Positions 24,201 through 34,830 of a stretch of DNA of 64,000 bases are shown piece by piece (the first letter of the stretch is position 1; each line of letters opens with the position of its first letter). Both the position numbers and the translations under genes were made by a program. Below the pieces are notes generated by a model. The model was not told where the DNA came from. It saw nothing but the letters and a program-made list of their open reading frames with translations, and ran no database searches. The stretch comes from Ypsolopha sequella (Eukaryota > Arthropoda > Insecta > Lepidoptera > Ypsolophidae), in NCBI GenBank assembly GCA_934047225.1, contig OW203997.1, forward strand, positions 10,464,417-10,528,416. Direction: 5' to 3'.

Positions 24201-27200
24201 TACCAGTCTGAAAGTTTGAAAAATATCTTAAAAACCTCCGTAACTCGGAGACCATTCATTATCGACCCCTAGTTGATAGGGCTCAATTTGTTGGAAATGA
24301 TCTCTAGTATAACTCATTTCAAGGAATAGGTCGAGTTTCCAAGCACCCTGTATAAAAGTAAACTAAAAATAGTATCTTCAAGACTTACAAAATTCGTAGT
24401 TTGCCGAAAACTATAAACTGGATTGTATTTGTTACATTTATTTAAAGGTTTATTTTATTTTATTAATTTACAAAAATTTCTACCTGTACAATATTATTTC
24501 CCTATATTCTGTTTTATGTCCCTGTGTTGATTGTCTTTGTATTTTCAATAGCTATGTTATTGTTGTGGCAGATAAAAAACCGGATATTCCGTTATATTCA
24601 ACTTGTTAATTTGCTATTTAAAAAACTATTAAAATGCAATAACCGCATAACTTTGTATAAGAGTATGTTTTTCCCACATATATTTAAATGTTCTGAGGTT
24701 TTTCCTCCGGAATAATAACAAAGAGATAATAATAAAGCCTCCGAAAAACAAATTCAATCGCAGCGAACTGCTGCACACTGTTACTATTTGAGTAGTAGCA
24801 AAATTAGTTATCGAAAATACATACTAATTTAGTGTATAACATCTGCCGACAAAATAAATTAAACATAGCAAACTAAAATTTTAAATTTAAATAATTAATC
24901 TCCGAATAAAATACTGAACTTCCGAAAGAATTTACCGAAAAAAATGAACCAAAAGTCAAAAATAGGTACGACGACGATCGAAGCGCGGGTTAGGTTTACA
25001 TGTAAGATAAAATAAGGAGCCGAGCGAAGCGGAGCGGAGCGAGGCGAGGTCTCTAGTATTAATAGAATTCATGACACACAAAAAAAATATTTTTCGGAGG
25101 TCTACGATAAAAATAGCTCATTTTCGGAATTTTCAGTATCTCATTCGTTAGTTTTCGTATATTTACTAACACAGATGTTTTCGGTAGATAAGTATTTAAA
25201 CCGTTGACCCGTTGTTGTTTTGGAAAAAAATATATATATGTATGAATAAACATACATCCATCAATCCTTAATTTTGGTCAATAGCTGTATATCGGCTATA
25301 CGTTTTATTTTCGCATTTAATATAATTTATTGATGATGGTTGAGTTCAATATTATTATTATAGCATTGCGGTATAGAAATATATATATATACTATATAGG
25401 TATATATTTATATATACAGCCAATACTTAGTTTCTATAATAAACGATTTCTATTTCAAATCTATATACTTTATCGCGTTCATAAAAAAACAATCACATTT
25501 TGCTTTTTTCTTTTTTAGCTTATAGAAAATGTATTCTAATTTTAGAAAAAAAAACCTCCATTAGATTCTAAAAAAGGAAATTAGGAAAAAAAATTTGCTA
25601 ATAATTCTACAAGTTAGATCTACTAATAGATCAATATTTTTTAAGTAGCTAGGAGACGAAATAATGTTATTAGACGAATGTTGAAACTGAGTGTACATAA
25701 AAACCTCAAAAGGTTTCCGATACACCTTTATGTACCTATATAATTTATATTTCTTTTAAATAAATAAATAAATTGAAAACACTTCTGTTGTAAAATACCA
25801 ATTAGCAACTGCGACATCATAAACATTGAACCCCTATTACAATCATCCAAAAGCTGTAACAAAGTTAGTATAATTCTAGTATAATGATTAGTGTTAGTAT
25901 AATTCTCACTTCAAACTATCAATGAGGACTTTCTTCAATCCCTTGATCTCGACATCCCTCATATTCATGAGTAGACCAGCCAGGTCAATCTTGATCTCAT
26001 CCACCTTCATAACATCCAGCGGCTCTGTACCAAATTCTGGAATCCCCGCCGCAAGATATGGAACGAAGGTTTGTGCTGACTTCAAAACGCATGCTGTATC
26101 AGTGAGCATGCACTTCTGGGGCGGTGTAGCTGGAAAGAGCAATAGATGAGGAAGTTAGCAATGTTTGTCAAAAAAAGCTACATAGTACGAGTACATTAAG
26201 GTACAATTACTAAAAAAAGTACATTATGTGGTTTAAATTTCACATCAACCCTGCCTAGGTTTGCCAGATGGTAGGGATTGTCCCGACAATTCATATTATG
26301 TCCAGAGTCCCGACAAAACAAAAATTTTCCCGACAAATAACAACGGTCAGCGGGCAAAAAAGTATTTTGTTGTAATTACTTTAATTTTAATAAAAAAAAT
26401 AAAAAAAATGTAATTAAAATTCATTTATTTCAAGTGACCAAGACTCATATAGGAATAAAACATAAACAGATTAAATTAAATATAACATTAAATTGTACTA
26501 ATAATAATAATAATAAAACACACAATATATATAATAACTGCTCACCACGGCTACACACACATGCCTGTCGCATGCCTGTTGCAACAGTGGCGTATGTAGG
26601 GACAATTTTAATAAAGAAAAAGATTTTTTTGATTCGTAATATTTATTTATCACGAACATAATCCTAAAATCCCGTCGTTTTGAAATTTTGCCCAGATATT
26701 TTGGTTTCCCCATCTGGCAACCTTAACCCTACTTATCAGTTTTCATTTTTTGCATAAAGGATCGTCGAGGGAGGAACCTACAAACTGCGAAGGTGAAGAA
26801 TCCTCTTGCCCCAGGAAGAAACTACTGTTCCATCCATCCATCCATCAGCCCGTATTCGTCCACTGCTGGACATAGGCCTCCCCAATATTACGCCACTCTT
26901 GGCGGTCCTCAGTCATCCTCATCCAGCCGCCACCCGCAATGTCCTTCAGATCGTCAGTCCAGCGGGCACGAGGGCGGCCTACGCTGCGCTTTGCTGTACG
27001 TGGTCTCCATTCCAATGCCTTACGGCCCCAACGGTTATCACGTCGGCTAAAGATATTGCCAGTCCACTTCCACTTCAACTTACTGATTCGGCAGGCTATG
27101 TCGGTCACCTTCGATCTCTGACTGATATCTTCGTTTCGGATTTTATCCATCAGAGATATCCTAAACATACTGTACTACTTTTCCCATTTAGATTTAATTT

Positions 27201-30200
27201 TGACTTATCAGGTAAAGTTACACGTTTAACAAAGTTTTTGCTGTTGAAATAATCAAGATAAAAGCCTTTTTCCAGAACGATGAAGAATAAAACAGACCTA
27301 TAAATTAATATCCTTTTATATTCTTCATTATGACAGAGTTAAATAGATGTTTACACTTACAAAGGAATTGAGATAATTATAGCACATTTATAATTGGTAC
27401 TTATCTACCTATTATATATTTATAGATAATAATTACTTGTATTGTTCCAGAGAACTAGCCTTCTTGTACTAAAATTAACTTTTAATAAGAATCATAAAAC
27501 TGTAAAATAACAAAGTTCTACCTATTCCGTACCCAAAAGGTAACCAACGGGATCCTATTACTAAAACTTCGCTGTCCGTCTGTCTGTCCGTTAGTCCTTC
27601 CGTCACCAGGCTGTATCTCATGAACCCTGATAGTTAGGCAGTTGAAATTTTTACAGATGATGTATTTCTGTTGCCGCTATAACAACAAATATTAAAAAAC
27701 AGAATAAAATAATATTTAAGGGGGCTCCCATACAACAGACATGTTTTTTTTTGCCGTTTATATAGATATTGGTATGGAACCCTTCGTGCGCGAGTCCTAC
27801 TCGCACTTGGCCGCTTTTTCACTCTGTTATTGAAAAGGGAAGAGGGTCAGAAGTTGATGACATACAAAAATATTTTGTCGTCTCATTTGTAAGTAACCGT
27901 AAAAAATTTAAAATAATTTTATCTATCACCCAACCTATACTACTTATCCAACAAGTTTACAAAGTAATAAGTAAATTTCAAAACATAAATCCCGTGGTAA
28001 ATCAAAAATATTGAAAATATTCAGTAGTTTGGTATGTAGGAAATTTACCAACCTACCTATATATAGGACAGCAATAAAATTTGAAATCGATTTAAAATCG
28101 CGGTAAAAGGTTGAGAGGTTCTGTGCAAACCTAAAAAGGGCATATCCATATAATAACTGTCCAAGTCTTTAAAAGTCGAAATTATAAATGCTCCCAACGA
28201 CGCACTTGATAATTATTTAAAATTAAATAAGATAATCAAGTAAATTGGAAATAATTCTAAAATACATTCCGGTCTTGGAAAGGGAATCAAAATTCCGTTC
28301 AATATCAACAAAACGACTTCGCTTACTTCGCTACAAACACAATCAATCATTTATTATAAATAAAAGATCTTAATTTTCCTTAAACTCTTACTTACTTCGA
28401 TATTGTTATTAAATTCAACCTTTCTGTTATCACATATAGTTTTTCAATGCAAGTGCTCGTAAAGGCCCACTTTTTATCATTATTTTATCATTATTTTATT
28501 TTAATGTATTTACAATGATTGGCTAACCTGCAACCTTTCTTGTGTACCGTAAATGTAATACTTTTTTTTCCACTGTTTAACGGCTCTGGAAACAGTACTT
28601 TTGAGCCAATCATAATTTAAAGTTCACAAGATTATATTTATTTTATTTCCTCACACTATGCATTGAAAAACGTAGTATGATACACGGGCGTAAGAGCAAT
28701 AAATTACTCGGCTACGTTTAAAACACTCGCTACGCTCGTGTTTTAAATCGTCCTCGTAATTTATTTGTTTTCGCCCTTGTAGCATAAACTACTATATAAA
28801 ACAAAACAACAAGACTGTTTAAATAAAATCATCAATAAAATTAGCTGTCGTTGTCTTCCCTCACATAATTTCGTAAAACGAGGCACAAAATATAACCCTA
28901 CATTATTGAAATTAAATTATCCAGTTAATGACAAATACATGATCAGAACATTTGCTTTCTCGTGGTGAGCCGATAGACAAAATACCATGTTGTCACAAAA
29001 CTGCATCCGAACCGATCGGCCATGAAAGCGTCATTGCAAAACTGGCTTAAAGATAACCATGATCCACTTAAAAAAAAACATATACCCAACCGCTTTTATT
29101 TTAACTTTGTTAAAGTTGTATTATTGACTAGCTTTTGCCTGCAGCTTCGCTCGCGTGGAAATGTCTTTTAAGATAAAAGATAAAAAATATTATCGACAGT
29201 TTTCGGCTTGGCGGTAATTTTATTAACACTTCTACTCGTATATGTTAACTAGGCCCTGCAGTCTCGACAAAGATAGCGATTTCGGTCGTTAGGTGATAAA
29301 AATCGACTAAATTTAGTGTCTACCATCAAAACTATTGACTTATATCTGATGCGTATCGAATTCGCTTCTGATTTCAGTCGATAGTTTGACGGTAGATGGT
29401 GTCGATTCGGCTAAACACAACTTAACTAATTTGACAGGACTAACCTTATTTTAAGCGTTCTGTCTTTATCTTTTCGATACGGAAAAAAAAGACAGAAGGC
29501 TCAAATTGAGTTTAGTTCTATCAAATAAGTTAAGTCGAGTTGCGCCGAATCGACACAAATATACAAAATCTTTAAATTTTTTAACTTAAGGTTAAACGTC
29601 AGTAGCTTAGCGCAAAGTGTATAATTTAACTTAGTTTTTCTTGTTTAAAATAATTTTTTATATTTGCCTATTTTAGCTTTTCATTTAATTTTTATATATA
29701 TTTTATTTTTGTTCAAAAGTAGGTTACACTAATTAATTTGTCATAAGGTTATATATATTTTTATATATATTTCATGTCATTCACAATTCAAATTTTCCAC
29801 TCATTCGACTGATGCCGGCCACAAAATGAGCCGAAATATATATCGAAAATAGCTCAATTGTAATGTTTCTTGTTTAGAAACTTAAAATTAAAAAGAATTT
29901 CAATCTGTGCCATTTATTTGACGCCAATAGTTCAGTATTTGTAAGGTTTATAAAGCAAGAATTTGAAATTGTATACACAATTAGTCATGATCTTTTCAAA
30001 ACCAAAATAAAATACGGTTTTAACTTTGTTTGGATCAGATCATGACTAAATTGTGCATTGAATTTCGAACTCATGCTTTATAAACCTCACTAATACTGAA
30101 CTATTGGTGTTGACTGCCACATACCGAAATGTTTTTCAATAATCAACTTCTAAACAAGAAATACAAAGTTAAGTTATGCACTTTGCGCATAGCGATCTAT

Positions 30201-31293
30201 CTTTGTCGAAACCGCGGCCCTGTGTCACTACAATGATAGTAAAAAAACCTCATCCAAATCCATTAAACGGTTCCAAGTTAAAATGGAACATACATACAGA
30301 CAGACAAAATTTCAATAATTCGGTCAAGTGCGAGTCGGACTCGCGCACGAAAGGTTTCGTACTACCACACAATACGGGTACGGAACCCTACGAACATTGG
30401 TAAATAACAACAATATAGATGCTAAAGCAACATCAAGGCGAAAAAAACAAGGCACTAAAATGGTACCGCCTGATAAACAAAACTTTTGAATTTAAATAAT
30501 TTTGAAATTCAAATTTACATAAACGAGTAAGAAATTTGCGATGGCAGCATACACAAAACATAGGTAATAAAGGTTTTTTGAGGAACTATTGAGTAAATTA
30601 TGAATATAAGTGTTCTGTTTCGATTAATTAGAAAAAGGCGGGTTTTTCACAATCCAGCTGCGAAACCGCTCTTAACAAATAAGTGAAACAGAATCTTCAA
30701 GTCAAAAAGGTAACTCAAATAGAAGGGCCGGATCCTAAAAGTCCCTGAGTACCAAAATTGTGTTTTGACATCACTGACGTTAAGTCAATGTTTGACATAT
30801 TAGACATTGAATTTTTGTACAAGAGCTCGAGTCACCAAATAATTTTTGCGGCGATATGTTGGAATATGAACCAAAATTCGGAGGACTTCTTTCGTGGTGC
30901 CACTTAATCATCTTTTTTTGGATCTAGGTTTTAACATACTAAACAGAACTTCTTAGATCCAGATCACTGAACTCGAGGGTATTCTCAGATAAAAGATGTT
31001 AATAGAGATTTCTAGAATTCGGCCCTCCATTGTTATTTGTCACTTAATCACTTACACAAATAAGTCCATTGCGTTTTGCTGGCGCGGCGGCAAAACTTTC
31101 CACGGTTTCTAACATAATTATGTTGTCACTCACATATTAGTTATATTGTAGGTATAATACTAACAACGATTAAAAAAACACTGTTCACTTAGTTGTTAAA
31201 ATACTAGATTAAAATATGAAAAAGAAACTTACTTGTCGCGAATATAATTGATATTTGTGTGCAAATAAACAAATACCTGAATATAATACTCAT
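18139..31293 (-). CDS. Takeout/JHBP-domain secreted protein, complete five-exon gene
   Basis: The coding exons in transcript order are 31233-31293, 25910-26129, 20965-21095, 19981-20136 and 18139-18290. Together they are 720 nt, giving 239 residues plus a TAG stop. Each intron has GT and AG ends, and the joined frame stays open with phases 1, 2, 1, 1. Residues 1-19 form a hydrophobic signal peptide. Two cysteines (C27, C34) sit just after it in the spacing typical of the N-terminal disulfide of JHBP/takeout proteins, followed by an AGIPEFG block. The YKASGRLLILPI strand, the NLFNG turn and the C-terminal FMNENWK helix are also family hallmarks, and the length is normal. No further cysteine is present, so the second disulfide of true haemolymph JHBP is absent, as in takeout-like members. 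N178-F-T is a possible N-glycosylation site. Family members carry small lipophilic ligands in haemolymph or chemosensory tissue; the ligand here cannot be read from sequence. Confidence 0.93.
18688..19175. mobile_element. Long foldback element in intron 4
   Basis: Arms 18688-18915 and 18950-19175 are inverted copies around a ~34-bp loop. The inner parts are close (AGAAAGTTTGT...AATATGTAGAACTTG and inverse) and the outer parts looser. It lies wholly within intron 4 of the JHBP-like gene, so it would be transcribed as a hairpin. Confidence 0.9.
19215..19500. repeat. Interspersed repeat shared with 29135-30115
   Basis: It opens with TTGCCGCGGTTTCATCCGCG, an RTE-type tail motif, then AAGGTTAAACGTCAGT, CACGCCAATAGTTCAGTATA and a GAAATTAAATGCACAATTA segment. 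All of these recur in order at 29135-29990. It lies in intron 4. Confidence 0.6.
19981..20136 (-). CDS. JHBP-like gene exon 4
   Basis: The acceptor TTTTCCAG precedes the exon and the donor is GTAAGT, phase 1 to phase 1. It encodes 51 whole codons including NLQIDITIPF and FNFTNLFNGNKIL. The NLFNGNK segment precedes the last helix in family members. The potential N-glycosylation sequon NFT (residue 178) lies here. Confidence 0.92.
20451..20681. mobile_element. Foldback element in intron 3
   Basis: Arms 20451-20557 and 20580-20681 are inverted copies (ATAAGGTCTTTCA at the tip, GGAGGTAATTCAGTATCGTT and ACATTCCACTGCAAAG inside) with a very short loop. It fills about a quarter of intron 3. Confidence 0.9.
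20965..21095 (-). CDS. JHBP-like gene exon 3
   Basis: The acceptor TTACAG precedes the exon and the donor is GTGAGT. It begins by completing an Asn codon and ends in phase 1. The translation contains HLVYHSDINMRGQYKASGRL and LLILPISGDGEAII, the central beta-strand and LPI-x-G-x-G turn typical of JHBP/takeout proteins. The 43 whole codons are open in only one frame on this strand, and the join to both neighbours preserves the family alignment. Confidence 0.92.
21883..22727. mobile_element. Compound repeat, copy 3, in intron 2
   Basis: Same foldback-plus-block unit as 6038-6845 and 6845-7706, in the same orientation, ending GCAACTGTATTAAAA. The minus-strand frame is interrupted, and KSRY-region sequence is lost through the same deletion as in copy 1. 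Confidence 0.85.
23170..23400. repeat. Repeat fragments in intron 2
   Basis: GCGAGTCTGACTCGCACTTGG at 23188-23208 is an end of the GTCY repeat in minus orientation. GTGCAATAAACAATTTTGAATT at 23378-23399 has the form of a LINE 3' end. Both are truncated. Confidence 0.5.
23799..23914. mobile_element. Small foldback element
   Basis: Ends ACAACCCGTACGAAT and ATTCGTACGGGTTGT form a 15-bp TIR around a ~85-bp interior. It directly abuts the next TIR element, sharing a TATA junction. Confidence 0.8.
23915..24352. mobile_element. TA-flanked TIR element with ~95-bp TIRs
   Basis: The left end TACAGAGTGCTTGG and right end AAGCACCCTGTATA are inverse copies. They continue inward through TTCGACCTATTCCTTGAAA and its inverse. 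The TA edges and ACAGGGTG-type tip suggest a Tc1/mariner-like MITE. It is in intron 2. Confidence 0.85.
24353..25909. other. Remainder of intron 2, distal part
   Basis: No gene. 24590-25200 is rich in CCGAAA/TTTCGG words and contains a GC-rich GCCGAGCGAAGCGGAGCGG block (25019-25047) related to 15360-15445. This may be a repeat family not otherwise resolved. 25680-25780 contains an AATAAATAAATAAATTG run. Confidence 0.4.
25910..26129 (-). CDS. JHBP-like gene exon 2: N-terminal ligand-pocket half
   Basis: The acceptor TTTCCAG precedes the exon and the donor is GTGAGA at 25909-25904. It starts in phase 1 and ends in phase 2. It encodes the two conserved cysteines (KCMLTDTAC), the AAGIPEFGTEPLDVM block and the start of the long curved beta-sheet region with the helix-wrap hydrophobic pattern. 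This is the most recognisable JHBP/takeout exon of the gene. Confidence 0.95.
26257..26724. mobile_element. TIR element in intron 1
   Basis: The ends AGGTTTGCCAGATGG and CCATCTGGCAACCTT are inverse copies with one mismatch. The flanks AACCCTGCCT and AACCCTACTT look alike and may be a decayed target duplication, which would fit a hAT-type insertion. The interior has repeated TCCCGACAA words and no transposase. Confidence 0.75.
26820..27170 (-). pseudogene. RTE/endonuclease-RT LINE C-terminal fragment in intron 1
   Basis: The minus-strand reading contains RSKVTDIACRISKLKWKWTG, RWGRKALEWRPRT, VGRPRARWTDDLKD and WRNIGEAYVQQWT, then a stop at 26845. A GGATGGATGGA tail follows (plus-strand TCCATCCATCC, 26822-26832). 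This is the classic end of endonuclease-reverse-transcriptase LINEs. The frame is open over 107 codons, so the copy is fairly young. It is 5' truncated and lies inside intron 1 of the JHBP-like gene, on the gene's own strand. Confidence 0.85.
27527..27814 (-). repeat. GTCY-microsatellite repeat, full copy, in intron 1
   Basis: On the minus strand it begins with GCCAAGTGCGAGTAGGACTC and ends with a GGACAGACAGACGGACAGCG tract and GGGTACGG. It resembles the microsatellite-associated interspersed elements described from Lepidoptera. The name is not assigned with certainty. Confidence 0.7.
28015..29398. other. Intron 1, middle part
   Basis: A foldback at about 28672-28795 centres on AAAACACTCGCTACGCTCGTG. 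29135-29165 is an RTE-type tail motif (CTGCAGCTTCGCTCGCGTGG). No exon candidate was seen. Confidence 0.45.
29399..29556. mobile_element. Palindromic MITE, copy 1
   Basis: Ends GTGTCGATTCGGC and GCCGAATCGACAC, with inner pairing of AACTTATTTGA and GCGTTCTGTCTTT-type segments across a short centre. A second, interrupted copy is at 58787-59284. Confidence 0.8.
29925..30115. repeat. Foldback in intron 1
   Basis: Arms around 29925-29995 and 30035-30115 pair through GACGCCAATAGTTCAGTA, GGTTTATAAAGCA and AATTAGTCATGATC. Its left arm is also part of the repeat shared with 19215-19500. Confidence 0.75.
30322..30392 (+). repeat. Minimal GTCY-repeat copy
   Basis: CAAGTGCGAGTCGGACTCGCG is followed after a few bases by GTACGGAACCCTA. 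The two ends of the family are brought together by loss of the middle. Confidence 0.65.
30393..31232. other. Proximal part of intron 1
   Basis: No repeat or exon recognised. It ends at the exon 1 donor. Confidence 0.5.
31233..31293 (-). CDS. JHBP-like gene exon 1: signal peptide
   Basis: The exon encodes the start Met and 20 residues beginning MSIIFRYLFIC and ending FAT. It is followed by a consensus GTAAGT donor at 31232-31227 (phase 1). The hydrophobic run and small residues near position 19 fit a cleaved secretion signal. This ATG is chosen because it lies a short distance downstream of a TATA box and because the phase-1 end joins in frame to the exon at 26129. No other upstream signal-peptide exon with a matching phase was seen. 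Confidence 0.85.
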
Positions 31294-31383
31294 TTTTAAT
31301 TTTAAAATAAACTTTTATGTCACAAAAATACGATGACCGTCCGGCCCGAAAGCTGCATCACTTATTAAACGACTTCATGGTAA

Positions 31384-31393
31384 CTTTTATATA
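31384..31393 (-). promoter_or_regulatory. TATA box of the JHBP-like gene
   Basis: The minus strand reads TATATAAAAG about 90 bp upstream of the exon 1 ATG. A start about 30 bp downstream would fall near 31355-31360 and leave a short unspliced 5' UTR of about 60-70 nt. The start site itself is inferred. Confidence 0.6.
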
Positions 31394-31515
31394 TAAAGTG
31401 TAAAACGGCATTGGATGAAGTCAATGCCAAGGCTTTGTTAGTCAATTTTAATTCTATAATCACATACATGGCTGGCTACTCTGCCTATATGTATCGTCGT
31501 CGTAGTCTTCTCTCG

Positions 31516-32022
31516 TTAAGAGGATGGCATACCCTAGCAACTTTTTTTATTACCCGTCCAGCACAATGAGTCTAATGGCAAAGATCTTGTTTGCTTTTCA
31601 TAGATGCGATTATATGTTGGCTCTTTGGCCTCTTGTTCTTGGACGCGTAATACTAGTGTTCACGCAGTGAAACAACAAATTGGTGTGTTTTTAGCTAATA
31701 CTGAAATATTTTGTAGGGAAAAAAATATTGGATTTAGGTAACATCCCTTCATATTTCTATTGCCTATTTTATAAAAAAAAAAAAAGTTAATCTCTTAACC
31801 GCGTTTTTGATATGAACGTTTGAAAACCAAAAAAAGAGGGTGGAAAACATTTTTTTTTTGATAAAAGTATAAATCTTAAAACATTGTTTATATGTGGAAT
31901 CCCTAGATAAAAGATCAATAAATCAAATACATTTTCTTCAATACGAGGAGAATCCTAGTTTCTTCCAATGAACCCTTGAAAACCTGGTGTTATTGATGTT
32001 CTAGCGTCAGGTGTCCCGTTAA
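31516..32022 (+). mobile_element. TTAA family A, copy 2
   Basis: TTAA at 31516-31519 and 32019-32022. The 5' end TTAAGAGGATGGCATACCC and the interior match the other family-A copies. It is shorter than copy 4 through internal deletion. It lies just upstream of the JHBP-like promoter, about 120 bp from the TATA box. Confidence 0.85.
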
Positions 32023-32037
32023 GTACATAGATAGATT

Positions 32038-32200
32038 AAGATAAGATAAGATAAGATAAAAATAACTTTATTCAGAATGAAACATACGTTAAATAAATCA
32101 CAAAAAAATAATTTTTACATGTATGTGGGTACACTGAAAACTTATTTAATTCAAAAGATTATCTGGCGGTCCTCAAACTAAGACGAGCTTGATTCGTGAG
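32038..32200 (-). repeat. LINE 3' tail with AAGAT microsatellite
   Basis: AAGATAAGATAAGATAAGAT precedes AAAATAACTTTATTCAGAATG. Read on the minus strand, this is a polyadenylation-like end followed by a TTATC repeat tail, typical of LINE insertions. The coding part is not recognisable. Confidence 0.5.
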
Positions 32201-32330
32201 GACCTTTATTAGTGTGCACACTTGTTAACTAATAAAAAGAGACGTCGACAAATATCATTGCTTGACTGAGATTTATTGCGCATTATACAATGTGAAAACA
32301 ATAAGAAACAAGATTTTGATACATAAAAAT

Positions 32331-32679
32331 TACAATACATACTCGTACATACATAATCACGACATGAATGCCTGAGGGGTTGTCAGAGGTGTTCGAAGTA
32401 TGAACTGTGAAATGCAAGTCCAAGCTCGGTATACCCGCGTTTCACCGACGAATATTACGTCTCAACGTGATGGGTATTCTTCGGGCACAAATACACGCAT
32501 TTTAGGGCATGCAGGTTACCTCAAGATGTTTTCCTTCACCGCGTTCAGCAAGTGGTAATTATAGGTAATACAAATACCATGCCCATAACTTCCTAACTCA
32601 TTGTTACCTACTCGACAGGGGATCGAACCTGGGTCTCAAGATTGAGAGGCCAACGTTCTACCTCTGAGCTACCACCGCT
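32331..32679 (-). mobile_element. tRNA-derived SINE, copy 1
   Basis: The minus strand starts with AGCGGTGGTAGCTCAGAGG (A-box) and has CCAGGTTCGATCCCC (B-box) about 40 nt later. It continues in a body containing GGTGAAGGAAAACATC, CGTGTATTTGTGCCCG and TCGGTGAAACGCG. It is followed by a TAAAAA-rich end. No protein is encoded. Confidence 0.75.
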
Positions 32680-32940
32680 AATAACCATACATACAACCAT
32701 ACACTCATGACAGTGTCGCAGAGAAACCGAGAACAGATCATTATCTGCTACGATCATCACACTCCTCTTTCACTTCTTCCACGTAAATTAATTGAGTCAT
32801 GTATAAAAACTCGTCACTACTTTATAATCCCCGATACAGATGTATTATATGTCCGAGTACTGTCACTAGAAAAGTTACTTCAGTACACCCTCTTTTCACT
32901 GATAATTTTTAGGCCCTAACGTAATAGGGAATGAGCCATA

Positions 32941-33147
32941 TCGCCGCCGTTTATTGGGCACAAAATAAATACACACGTTTCAGGGTATACAAGTTTACTA
33001 CTAAAGTAAAGGCAAGTATACAAATACTTAAGCCCATAAATCCTGAAACACTCATTGGCGCTTGCTTGTTTGGCAAGATTTGAAGCAAAGTCTCAAGATT
33101 GTGAGACCGACATCCTACCAACTAGTACCGACTGAGCTACTGCTGCC
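32941..33147 (-). mobile_element. tRNA-derived SINE, copy 2 (head)
   Basis: The minus strand starts GGCAGCAGTAGCTCAGTCGG and includes a diverged B-box region and ATTTGTATACTTGCC before ending in AACGTGTGTATTTATTTTG-like sequence. It is shorter than copy 1 and more decayed. Confidence 0.55.
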
Positions 33148-33612
33148 TTTTACCTCCTTTTTGCCTTTTGACCTCCGCCACCCTTACACAAATACACACC
33201 CTCTCTCACCTTCTAACACACCCTCACACAAACACACACTCTCACATTATTGTCTCATTTACGTTTTTCCTTAAGGCTTAGCAAACGAATTTTAGTGCAA
33301 CGAATCGGCGCTAGAAGCGCTTGCGTGGGAAATGATGCAAAGCTATTGGAAAAGTTAAATTGAAACAGAAAAGTGGGTAATAGGTATAAAAAATTTGTGG
33401 ACATCAAGTATTTATTTAATTAAATGTTAAAAGGGAATATATAATTTAGAACAAAACGGTAGTTAAAAAATACATTTCTAGAAAATAAGTTAAATTAAAA
33501 ATTCTTGCATTTAATGCTTTTGCCTAAATTTAGAAGCTTATTTCGATGACTATTTAATTTAATGAACATTTTTGCTATGGAGAGCGAGACCTATGATGAG
33601 GTATTTCTATGC
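33148..33612. other. Non-genic stretch
   Basis: Includes a CACA/CTCACA-rich tract (33180-33250). No gene. Confidence 0.4.
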
Positions 33613-34090
33613 TTAAGGGGCTTAGTATCGCCAAATGGGTAATTTCTATAGCCTACTCCTCGTTTATGGCCAAACTAAAAATATTGAAAAAAATATTTTA
33701 TGAATTATCAACTCTAAGATAATATATGCAACATTTTTCTTTTTCATACCACCAAAACTTAGATATGAAAAAAAAATTCAACCGAATGGTGTTTTTTGGC
33801 TTGAATTCCTTACTGCTCTTAAGTGGCTTATTCGATTTAATTCATTTATGCTTTGATAAATAGACGAACTTCATAGCTATAAACGTAACATAGGATTATT
33901 TAATCTAACAATCACGTCCATGTGAAAAGTATTACTTTCTCCTGTTTCGCCCTATCAAAGACGCAGCGAGCGTCGTAACAGCCACAATGCATTGCACGCT
34001 CATACTGTGAACGTTATTTCAATGTCGTTTCCGTCGATATTCGTACCTATACACATCGAGCTGCTAATTTGGCGAAGGTAATCGCCTTAA
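33613..34090 (-). mobile_element. TTAA family C, copy 1
   Basis: TTAA at 33613-33616 and 34087-34090. The minus strand starts TTAAGGCGATTACCTTCGCC and includes GCTCGCTGCGTC and a CGAGGAGTAGGCTATAG segment near its other end. Confidence 0.85.
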
Positions 34091-34830
34091 TAGGAGGCCT
34101 CAACCTTGTATTATGCTAAATAGATTTAAGTTACGAAATATTTTTTTATTTTTTTTATATTACCATTTCTATTACTTACGAGTGCTTCTGACTTGGTGTA
34201 TCTTTAATAGATACCAATAATTTGTTCTGCAAACGTCCTTCTAAGGTGTAGCTAGTTAGAGCTCTGCTTACGATTCATAAATTGTATTCATTATTCTTTT
34301 ATCTATCCTCTTTATACCGAAAGATTCCCTTTTTACACGACTGCCCCAAAAAAAAGAAGTGTATTGTTTTCAGGGTTCATGTATGTATTTTTCTTTATTG
34401 CATATTAAATTATCTTCTGAACGCTTTAAAAATTTGGATGAATGAAATGTCATTAGAATCTCTATACCGTCCGGATTGGCACTGAGTATAAAAGTACTAA
34501 TAAAAATAAATAATAAAAAATATTAAAAAACAGGACTGCCATAATTTCACGATGAACTTTGTAACGACACCCATTGCAGTCAGGGGACATACAAAACAAT
34601 ACGTATCCATTGTAGGGATGTTCCCTGACTGCACTGGGTGTCGTTACTAAGTTAATTTTGAAATTATGGCAGTCGTGTTTTTTTTTTCTTTATTATTTTT
34701 CAGGCACTACTCTTTGTGGCCGTTTTCCTCATTACATACCCATTATTTTTCAAAAGATGAATCGATAGTGTATTTTGAACGATATATGTGAAGTTGCGCA
34801 CATACTAATTTCATTCTTCTAACCGCATAT
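34091..34830. other. Non-genic stretch with a foldback
   Basis: A foldback at 34527-34676 pairs AGGACTGCCATAATTTCA and ACGACACCCATTGCAGTCAG with their inverses around a ~40-bp centre. The rest is unassigned. Confidence 0.6.

Noticed and set aside
26806..27252. 148-codon plus-strand open frame
   Set aside because: It is the antisense of a clear LINE C-terminal frame on the minus strand (26845-27168) and has no motifs.
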